Source of the DNA: Acidimicrobium sp. UBA3029
GTDB taxonomy: Bacteria; Actinomycetota; Acidimicrobiia; Acidimicrobiales; Ilumatobacteraceae
DNA length: 10,979 nucleotides
NCBI GenBank assembly: GCA_002367695.1
Contig: DFDK01000083.1
Coordinates: 1 to 10,979, forward strand
Direction of reading: 5' to 3'
The translations under genes were made by a program, and so were the position numbers. The number at the start of each line of letters is the position of its first letter. The stretch's first letter is position 1. Below, piece by piece: positions 5,640-10,979 of the stretch. The notes under the pieces are model-generated. The model made no database searches. It saw only the letters and a program-made list of their open reading frames with translations, and was not told the origin of the DNA.

Positions 5640-6526
5640 GCCCGAAGCCAGTAACTGCAGTTGCGGTTGCCATGCCACGCCGACACCGCACACTGTGGTG
5701 GAAAGAGGCGCTCATTGTCGCTGTGTTTTATACCACATACACACTGATTCGAAACCGATTTGGTTCGGCGTTGGTTAACGGTGCGGACATTCCACTCCAT
5801 TCATTTACTAATGCAGTGCGTGTGATCCGCATTGAACGCGCACTCGGTCTTTTTCACGAAGAGTCGATTCAAGATTTCTTCCTCCCACATGTTTGGCTAA
5901 TCAAAGTCATGAACACGTATTACGGCACTGCGCATTTCTTTGTAACGCTTGGTGTATTTGTGTTGTTGTTTCGACGCAGACCAGATGTGTTCGGTCAGTG
6001 GCGCAATGTGTTGGCCGCTATGACAGCACTTGCCATTGTTGGCTTTATTTTATTTCCCCTGATGCCACCACGACTTCTCGATGCACCGTGCCCCCAAATT
6101 GGTATCAACTTTGGTGGAGCATGTATTCCTCACGAGATGCGCAACTACAACGGTGCACTGAACTTCGGATTTGAAGACACGGTCGAGATATACGGCGGAC
6201 CACTGCAATTCAATAGCGGTGCGGCGGCAAAACTTTCCAATCAATATGCAGCAATGCCTTCATTGCATATTGGTTGGTCGATGTGGTGTGTATTTGCACT
6301 GTGGTCATTTACCAAAAAGCGATGGCAACGCATTGCACTATTTTTATATCCGATGCTGACCTTGTTCTGCATCATTGTCACCGCTAACCATTTTTGGCTC
6401 GATGGTTTGGGCGGATTAATTGTCTTTGGAGTTGGCTACGTAATGGGAACGAGACTCCATCGATGGAACCATCGCAGGCTCGACCTGCAGTTGGAAGCCC
6501 AAATGGCCTCGCATCCGTCTCGTTAG
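5630..6526 (+). CDS. PAP2-superfamily membrane protein, Aur1-like phosphatase/phosphotransferase
   Basis: A 298-residue integral membrane protein from the GTG at 5630, with about five or six hydrophobic segments. It carries the split PAP2 active site in the form seen in the inositol-phosphotransferase-like (Aur1/Ipt1-related) branch: AAMPSLHIGWSMW at 207-219 (S211, H213) and TANHFWLDGLGG at 251-262, giving HxxxD with H254 and D258. The earlier LMPPRLL at 144-150 also fits this branch. Such enzymes hydrolyse or transfer phosphate or phospho-head groups of lipids at the membrane; the substrate cannot be told. The GTG start is favoured by TACAAT six bases upstream. Alternatives are a TTG at 5609 and an ATG at 5672 (Met15), both in frame. 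It is divergent from tldD and 57 bases upstream of dxs, which appears to have its own promoter. Confidence 0.82.
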   Translation: MTSSPKPVTAVAVAMPRRHRTLWWKEALIVAVFYTTYTLIRNRFGSALVNGADIPLHSFTNAVRVIRIERALGLFHEESIQDFFLPHVWLIKVMNTYYGTAHFFVTLGVFVLLFRRRPDVFGQWRNVLAAMTALAIVGFILFPLMPPRLLDAPCPQIGINFGGACIPHEMRNYNGALNFGFEDTVEIYGGPLQFNSGAAAKLSNQYAAMPSLHIGWSMWCVFALWSFTKKRWQRIALFLYPMLTLFCIIVTANHFWLDGLGGLIVFGVGYVMGTRLHRWNHRRLDLQLEAQMASHPSR

Positions 6527-6569
6527 TCACAACCCCAAATCGCCTTATTAGCGCGGCGGGTTGGTCAGA

Positions 6570-6575
6570 TAGCGT
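6570..6575 (+). promoter_or_regulatory. Possible -10 element for dxs
   Basis: TAGCGT ends eight bases before the dxs ATG at 6584. No Shine-Dalgarno sequence is visible in between, so a leaderless or nearly leaderless transcript is possible. The match to TATAAT is weak, and no convincing -35 is seen. Confidence 0.25.
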
Positions 6576-6583
6576 AGTAATCC

Positions 6584-8530
6584 ATGGTTCTTGAAGTAAT
6601 CCGCCAACCCAGCGATTTGCGAGGTTTGACCACTACCGAACTCGAGCAACTGGCTGCCGAGATCCGTGATTTTATAGTGGCTGCAGTTTCCGAAACGGGT
6701 GGCCATCTCGGTTCCAACTTGGGTGCAGTCGAACTCACACTTGCATTGCACCGCGTATTTGATTCGCCGCGTGACGCCATCTTGTGGGACACAGGACATC
6801 AGGCCTACATTCACAAAATTGTTACGGGTAGGCGCGGGGGCTTTAGCCAATTGCGCCAAGCAGGTGGCATTTCTGGATATCCAAGTCGTGAAGAAAGTGT
6901 GCATGACTTCATCGAAAATAGTCATGCATCAACTGTGCTCAGTTATGCATACGGTCTTGCCGTTGCGCGCGATGCCGGCCAAACACCAGATCGCCGGCAC
7001 ATCGTTGCTGTGATTGGTGACGGTTCGATGACGGGCGGCATGGCATATGAGGCGCTCAATAATCTCGGACATTCGAGCAAGCGAGTCATCATTGTGCTCA
7101 ACGACAATGGTCGTAGCTATGCGCCGACGATTTCAAATCTTTCTCAAGGTGCACCCGGCGAGCGAGTAACACGAAAACTTTCCAAAACACTTATCGGCAT
7201 TCGCATCAATCCTGTGTACGTTCGGCGCCAACGCAAGATCGAAAAATTTCTCAAAAATATTCCGCTTATCGGCACGCAAGCCGAGCGAGGAATGGAAGCA
7301 TTCAAAGCTGGCGTTCGAGAGTTTTTGCAACCTCCAGCATTTTTCGAAGCACTCGGTGTTCGCTACATCGGTCCAATAGATGGTCACGACATTGAAGCAA
7401 TGGAGCACGCATTTTCTGCGGCCGAGCAACGCGTCGAAGAGGGTCCAGTTGTCATTCATGTTTTTACCGAAAAGGGTCGTGGCTACTCGCCCGCCGAAGA
7501 TGACGATGAAAAACATTTGCACGACGCACCGATATTTGACCCAATCAATGGTCCACCAAAATCTGTGCCAACTGGTTATACCGAAGCATTTGCCGACACC
7601 ATCATCAAACTTGCCGAGCAAGATGCACGCATCGTTGCAATCACTGCCGCGATGCCCGGGCCAACAGGCTTGATTCAGTTTCAAGAACATTTTCCAGATC
7701 GTTTCTTCGACGTAGGAATCGCCGAACAACATGCAGTTACTGCAGCTGCCGGCATGGCCATGGGTGGCATGCGCCCCGTCGTTGCGTTGTACTCAACATT
7801 TCTCAATCGCGCATGGGACCAAGTTGTCTACGACGTTGCACTCCACCGATTGCCTGTTATCTTCTGCATTGATCGCGCAGGCATTACAGGAGACGACGGC
7901 CCAAGCCATCACGGTGTTTACGACATGGCACTGCTCTCCAAAGTGCCCGGCATGCGCGTGCTCGCGCCGTCGAGCACTCAAGACTTGCAACAGATGCTGA
8001 GCGACGCCATTTCGCTCGCCGACACTGGCCCGGTTGCTATTCGATACCCAAAGGGATTGGCTCGCAATGTCGATGAAAACGACATCGGTTCGGGCCTGCA
8101 GGCTCGAAAACTTATCAATGGCACAACCCAGCGCGTGTGTATTTTGGCAATAGGCAAAATGGTCGGTGCCGCTCTCGAGGCCGCCGAAACACTCAAGTCC
8201 AGCAATATCGATGTGACGGTGTGGGACGTGCGCTCGTGCGCCCCGCTCGACCCAACAATGATCTCAGATGCGATGCAACACGACCTTGTCATTACCGCGG
8301 AAGACGGCATTCGTGACGGCGGCATTGGCATGACGATCGAGAACACGATCAACGACACAAGCAATAACATGAGCAAATCATCAACGGCACATAAGCGCCC
8401 GGTTGTTCATGTGATGGGCGTACCTACCAAGTTTGTTGCCACGGCCAAGCCGAAGGTCATCCTTCACCAAATGGGCCTCGACTCAGAAGGCATAGTTGCT
8501 CAAGTTTTACGCGCATTAAGCAACGATTAA
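6584..8530 (+). CDS. dxs: 1-deoxy-D-xylulose-5-phosphate synthase
   Basis: A 648-residue thiamine-diphosphate enzyme of full family length. It condenses pyruvate and glyceraldehyde-3-phosphate to DXP, the first step of the non-mevalonate isoprenoid pathway, and also feeds thiamine and pyridoxal synthesis. Visible motifs: GHLGSNLG at 40-47 (H41), the ThDP/Mg motif GDGSMTGGMAYEALNN at 145-160 with NDNGRSYAPT at 173-182, the pyrimidine-domain FDVGIAEQHAVTAAAG at 375-390 (E381 is the catalytic glutamate) and GDDGPSHHG at 436-444. The C-terminal transketolase domain covers about 515-640 (ITAEDGIRDGGIGMTIE). The NDNGRSYAPT form is one I associate with actinobacterial DXS. The ATG at 6584 gives a normal N-terminus. 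hisN starts two bases after its stop, so the two are probably cotranscribed. Confidence 0.97.
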   Translation: MVLEVIRQPSDLRGLTTTELEQLAAEIRDFIVAAVSETGGHLGSNLGAVELTLALHRVFDSPRDAILWDTGHQAYIHKIVTGRRGGFSQLRQAGGISGYPSREESVHDFIENSHASTVLSYAYGLAVARDAGQTPDRRHIVAVIGDGSMTGGMAYEALNNLGHSSKRVIIVLNDNGRSYAPTISNLSQGAPGERVTRKLSKTLIGIRINPVYVRRQRKIEKFLKNIPLIGTQAERGMEAFKAGVREFLQPPAFFEALGVRYIGPIDGHDIEAMEHAFSAAEQRVEEGPVVIHVFTEKGRGYSPAEDDDEKHLHDAPIFDPINGPPKSVPTGYTEAFADTIIKLAEQDARIVAITAAMPGPTGLIQFQEHFPDRFFDVGIAEQHAVTAAAGMAMGGMRPVVALYSTFLNRAWDQVVYDVALHRLPVIFCIDRAGITGDDGPSHHGVYDMALLSKVPGMRVLAPSSTQDLQQMLSDAISLADTGPVAIRYPKGLARNVDENDIGSGLQARKLINGTTQRVCILAIGKMVGAALEAAETLKSSNIDVTVWDVRSCAPLDPTMISDAMQHDLVITAEDGIRDGGIGMTIENTINDTSNNMSKSSTAHKRPVVHVMGVPTKFVATAKPKVILHQMGLDSEGIVAQVLRALSND

Positions 8531-8532
8531 CC

Positions 8533-9321
8533 GTGTCAAACCTGCAAGAAGATTTTGCCTTAGCGGTCAGGGCAACAGATGCGGCAGACCAAATAAGTCT
8601 TGCGGGCTTTTCGTCCCGATCATTTGGGGTTTCGCGCAAGGCCGACAACAGCGAGGTCACCGAAATCGACCGCGCGACAGAGAAGGCAATTGTTGAAGTG
8701 TTTACAGCCGAGCGACCTGGCTATGGCATTTTTGGCGAGGAATATGGGGTTTCTGGGCCAGCCAATGCCGAGTATCAGTGGGTCATCGACCCGATTGATG
8801 GCACCACCAACTTTGTGCGCGGCGTACCGGTGTGGGCAACGCTCATTGCATTGGTGCATAACGGCGTGCCCGTGTTGGGCGTGGTCTCTGCACCTGCAAT
8901 GGGGTTTCGTTGGTGGGCGACTACTGGCGACGGCGCATTCTTCTCAAATGCTGGTCGCGATGCCACTCGTATATATGTATCGAAAACACAAACCATCGCT
9001 GAAGCTCACGTGAGCACGACCCCCAATGTGGGTTGGCAAGCAGTTGGTGGCATCCCCAAGTTGGTACAGCTACAAACTGATGCATTACGTGCACGTGGCT
9101 TCGGAGATTTTTGGCAGCACATGCTCGTTGCTCAGGGTGCCATCGATGTTGCAGTTGATGTAATTGGTCTTCAGCCATACGACAACGCAGCCATCTACCC
9201 CATCGTGCAAGAAGCAGGCGGCACCATCACCAATCGTTTTGGTGTAGCCGACTGGCGAGCCGACTCATCGGTCAGCAGTAACGGAATCCTGCATTCCGAA
9301 ACCATTGCCCGCTTGCAATAA
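8533..9321 (+). CDS. hisN: Inositol-monophosphatase-family phosphatase, probably histidinol-phosphatase HisN
   Basis: A 262-residue Mg-dependent phosphatase. The metal-binding set is present: GEE at 68-70, DPIDGTTNF at 86-94 and YDNAA at 216-220 (D217, in the place of the family's WDxAA). The segment GFGDFWQHMLVAQGAIDVAVD at 189-209 (GDFW) resembles actinobacterial HisN, which dephosphorylates histidinol phosphate in histidine biosynthesis, more than classical inositol monophosphatases. Related substrates such as inositol phosphate cannot be excluded, and no other his gene is in the window. The start is GTG at 8533, two bases after the dxs stop, giving the shortest spacing and the expected length; no strong ribosome-binding site is visible. 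Its stop is one base from the convergent TauE-type gene. Confidence 0.82.
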   Translation: MSNLQEDFALAVRATDAADQISLAGFSSRSFGVSRKADNSEVTEIDRATEKAIVEVFTAERPGYGIFGEEYGVSGPANAEYQWVIDPIDGTTNFVRGVPVWATLIALVHNGVPVLGVVSAPAMGFRWWATTGDGAFFSNAGRDATRIYVSKTQTIAEAHVSTTPNVGWQAVGGIPKLVQLQTDALRARGFGDFWQHMLVAQGAIDVAVDVIGLQPYDNAAIYPIVQEAGGTITNRFGVADWRADSSVSSNGILHSETIARLQ

Positions 9322-9322
9322 G

Positions 9323-10117
9323 TTACGTGGCATCCTCAGCTATTGGCGTAGAACCCGTTTTTCGAAGTTGTAGCAACATTCTTGCTGCGATGACGACCAA
9401 CAGCACCGCAAACAAAAAGTTTGACAAAGCAGCTGACATCATTGATGCGATCCAGCCGCCAATAACTGCGGCAAATATTCCAGTAACGCTGACCAGAAAT
9501 GCTGCAGTTAAATCTGTATTTTTGTTTGAAAGGTTCTGAAGTGTTCCGCTCAGCGCTGTAGGTATTACAACCGCGAGCGCTGTTCCTTTAGCCACTGCCG
9601 GTGGAACATGAAAAATAATAATCATGATTGGAACTGTGATCAAACCTCCGCCAATTCCCAGCATTCCAGCTAGCGCACCAACGAAAAATCCAATCACGAC
9701 GAGAGCAACTGCTGAGCCAGCATCAATTACCGTTACTCCGGTTGTATCAATTTCGAAAAACATGCGAATTCCCGCAATTGCAAGGACCGCTACGAACAAC
9801 ATTGTGAGTACGCGCTTTGGCAAAACAGTCAATAATCGAGCACCGACCAACGCACCAACAATCGACCCAATCGCCAGCCAGATAGTTACAGTCCAATTAA
9901 TGTGATCATGTGCCCAATAGGTCATGATGCTTGCCATCGAAATTGGAAGAACTCCAGCTAATGAAGTGCCGTGTGCACGTCGCTGATCCATCTTGAGTGC
10001 AAACATCAGACCAGGAACAATGATGATGCCACCACCAAGACCGAACATGCCCGAGAGTAAGCCGGCGCCGATACCAAAGCCCATCAACATGATGGCGCGC
10101 TTTCTCTCAATCTTCAC
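9323..10117 (-). CDS. TauE/SafE-family membrane transporter
   Basis: A 264-residue membrane protein with about eight hydrophobic segments. Two internal homologous halves are evident: GLLSGMFGLGGGIIIVPGL at residues 19-37 and GALAGMLGIGGGLITVPIM at 147-165, the repeated glycine-rich signature of the TauE/SafE family (also called UPF0721). Some members move sulfite, sulfoacetate or other organosulfur anions, but most are uncharacterised, and the substrate here is unknown. The GTG start at 10117 overlaps the stop of the upstream peptidase gene as GTGA. It is the last gene of the mnmA-peptidase-transporter run. A link to sulfur because of mnmA is speculative. Confidence 0.9.
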   Translation of the reverse strand: MKIERKRAIMLMGFGIGAGLLSGMFGLGGGIIIVPGLMFALKMDQRRAHGTSLAGVLPISMASIMTYWAHDHINWTVTIWLAIGSIVGALVGARLLTVLPKRVLTMLFVAVLAIAGIRMFFEIDTTGVTVIDAGSAVALVVIGFFVGALAGMLGIGGGLITVPIMIIIFHVPPAVAKGTALAVVIPTALSGTLQNLSNKNTDLTAAFLVSVTGIFAAVIGGWIASMMSAALSNFLFAVLLVVIAARMLLQLRKTGSTPIAEDAT

Positions 10118-10875
10118 TTGACTAGTTTGCTAGATAGGCCGTTGCGCAACAGCATCGAAATCTCGCGCACAGCCCTGACATGGACTTGGGCTTGTCGTGT
10201 TGACAAGGTTTTGCCCAACTCAACAACAAACGCCATTCCATTTTTTACACTGCGTCTTTGCCAAGTCGCAGCCACACCTGTGTAGGTGCCGCCTGTAATC
10301 CGCTTGATCGGTATGCCCGTGAGTCGCGAATATGTTGAGCGCATCGTGCCCTCAAGACCAGTGCCTGGCGAGATGATGTTGAGATCTTGGTGATACCAAA
10401 TGCCCAGAGCCGGCTTAATTTCGCGCATAAATGCAACGACGGCTTTGGTCTCTGGCTCTGACGCTTTGCTTTTGCCAGCAAATTGCCAATACCCCGGCTT
10501 GCCCATCTTGGCCCAGTTATATGGAAAGTTGCGATTGAGATCGACCTGATTTGCATTACCACGTTGGTCGAGCGCAGTGCCATCTGGGTTCATGGTGGGG
10601 ACAATCCACAAATCAATCCCCTTCGGCACGACCGACTCTTGGAGTTTGTCAGTGATCAGAAGTCCTGCTGCTTCGTTGCCGTGAATCACGCCGACCACCA
10701 CTACAACTACTCCACCTTTTGTACCGAGTCGCACGGCTTCTATCGGCTTACCCATCACCGAGGTTCCGATAACACGTCGCTCTAGAAACGATGACGATTG
10801 TGCATGCGCAGATTGCGCAACAACTGCCGTCCCAAACAATCCAATTACTACTGCAAACGCTCTCAGTTTGCGCAA
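10114..10875 (-). CDS. Secreted M14-family zinc carboxypeptidase, MpaA-like
   Basis: A 253-residue protein with an N-terminal signal peptide (basic MRKLR, hydrophobic core, probable cleavage after SAHA at residue 25), so it acts outside the membrane. M14 catalytic residues are present: H65 and E68 in GVIHGNEAAG, N114-R115 in DLNRNFPYN, H162 in WYHQDLN and E219 in FVVELGKT. The motifs GKPIEAVRLG and ASEPETKAVVAFM match the branch that contains murein peptide amidase MpaA and gamma-D-glutamyl-meso-diaminopimelate peptidases, so cleavage of peptidoglycan peptides is likely. Family is firm; exact substrate is inferred. The start is a TTG at 10875, with GGTGGG about six bases upstream, and it overlaps the end of mnmA by 13 bases. 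Its stop overlaps the transporter start. Confidence 0.88.
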   Translation of the reverse strand: MRKLRAFAVVIGLFGTAVVAQSAHAQSSSFLERRVIGTSVMGKPIEAVRLGTKGGVVVVVVGVIHGNEAAGLLITDKLQESVVPKGIDLWIVPTMNPDGTALDQRGNANQVDLNRNFPYNWAKMGKPGYWQFAGKSKASEPETKAVVAFMREIKPALGIWYHQDLNIISPGTGLEGTMRSTYSRLTGIPIKRITGGTYTGVAATWQRRSVKNGMAFVVELGKTLSTRQAQVHVRAVREISMLLRNGLSSKLVK

Positions 10876-10979
10876 GCAATCCCACCGGCAAGAACAAAAT
10901 TATTAGTGACTTCGTACAGCACAACACTTTGGCCCGGCGCAATTCGGCGCTGAGGTTCGCGCCAAGTCAGGCGAATCTC
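10863..10979 (-). CDS. mnmA: tRNA 2-thiouridylase MnmA, C-terminal end
   Basis: Only the last 38 codons are in the window; the 5' part lies beyond the right edge. The translation reads EIRLTWREPQRRIAPGQSVV, then LYEVTNNFVLAGGIACAN and a stop. The IAPGQSVVLY segment followed by VLAGGIA is the C-terminal beta-barrel signature of MnmA/TrmU, which puts sulfur on uridine 34 of the Lys, Glu and Gln tRNAs. The frame is too short to rely on length, but the motif match is good. It overlaps the start of the M14 peptidase by 13 bases, suggesting translational coupling. Confidence 0.85.
   Translation of the reverse strand, partial: EIRLTWREPQRRIAPGQSVVLYEVTNNFVLAGGIACAN

Noticed and set aside
4179..5693. 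TldD/TldE as part of a RiPP maturation cluster
   Set aside because: No small precursor-like gene, cyclodehydratase, radical SAM enzyme or dedicated exporter is present around it.
6531..6562. Imperfect hairpin between the PAP2-type gene and dxs as a terminator or leader structure
   Set aside because: AACCC/GGGTT and GCC/GGC pair only around a large bulge, with no T-run; too weak to call.
7133..7732. Long minus-strand reading frame (199 codons) opposite dxs
   Set aside because: It sits inside a well-recognised dxs coding region, its composition is unlike a real protein and no start signal is seen.

Overview
The window reads as ordinary chromosomal DNA of a bacterium with moderate GC. It is densely packed with short intergenic gaps, ATGA/GTGA overlaps, and GTG/TTG starts. 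An actinomycete is likely, perhaps of the Acidimicrobiia, but this is inference. It rests on a histidinol-phosphatase of the inositol-monophosphatase type (HisN), the NDNGRSYAPT segment in DXS, an FmdB-like protein without its zinc cysteines, and several genes that look leaderless (a -10-like hexamer 6-8 nt before the start codon, no Shine-Dalgarno sequence).

Layout, left to right. The N-terminus of galU (minus strand, cut by the window edge) is divergent from a degenerate FmdB-family gene (plus), followed by a membrane-anchored SAF/CpaB-like gene (plus). These converge on a minus-strand block running from 5606 down to 1214: tldD, tldE, a Phd-type antitoxin, a VapC/PIN toxin and uppP. Divergent from tldD is a PAP2/Aur1-type membrane phosphatase or phosphotransferase (plus), followed by dxs and hisN (plus). 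hisN converges, with one base between, on a second minus-strand block entering from the right edge: the mnmA 3' end, a secreted M14 (MpaA-like) peptidase and a TauE/SafE permease.

How the genes fit together. Many products serve the cell envelope: GalU (UDP-glucose), DXS (isoprenoid precursors), UppP (undecaprenyl phosphate recycling), the PAP2-type enzyme (lipid phosphate chemistry), the MpaA-like peptidase (peptidoglycan peptides) and the SAF protein (possible pilus assembly). TldD/TldE form a two-subunit metalloprotease, and the toxin-antitoxin pair sits directly downstream of it.

I see no prophage, CRISPR array, IS element or clear new multi-gene system. The observations most worth a second look are regulatory. 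The tldD/PAP2 divergent promoter has two overlapping -10-like elements framed by a perfect 9-bp inverted repeat, and galU/fmdB has a similar back-to-back -10 layout. A 20-bp palindrome overlaps the predicted antitoxin promoter. A 14-bp tandem triplication at the end of tldE places a stop codon in all three frames.
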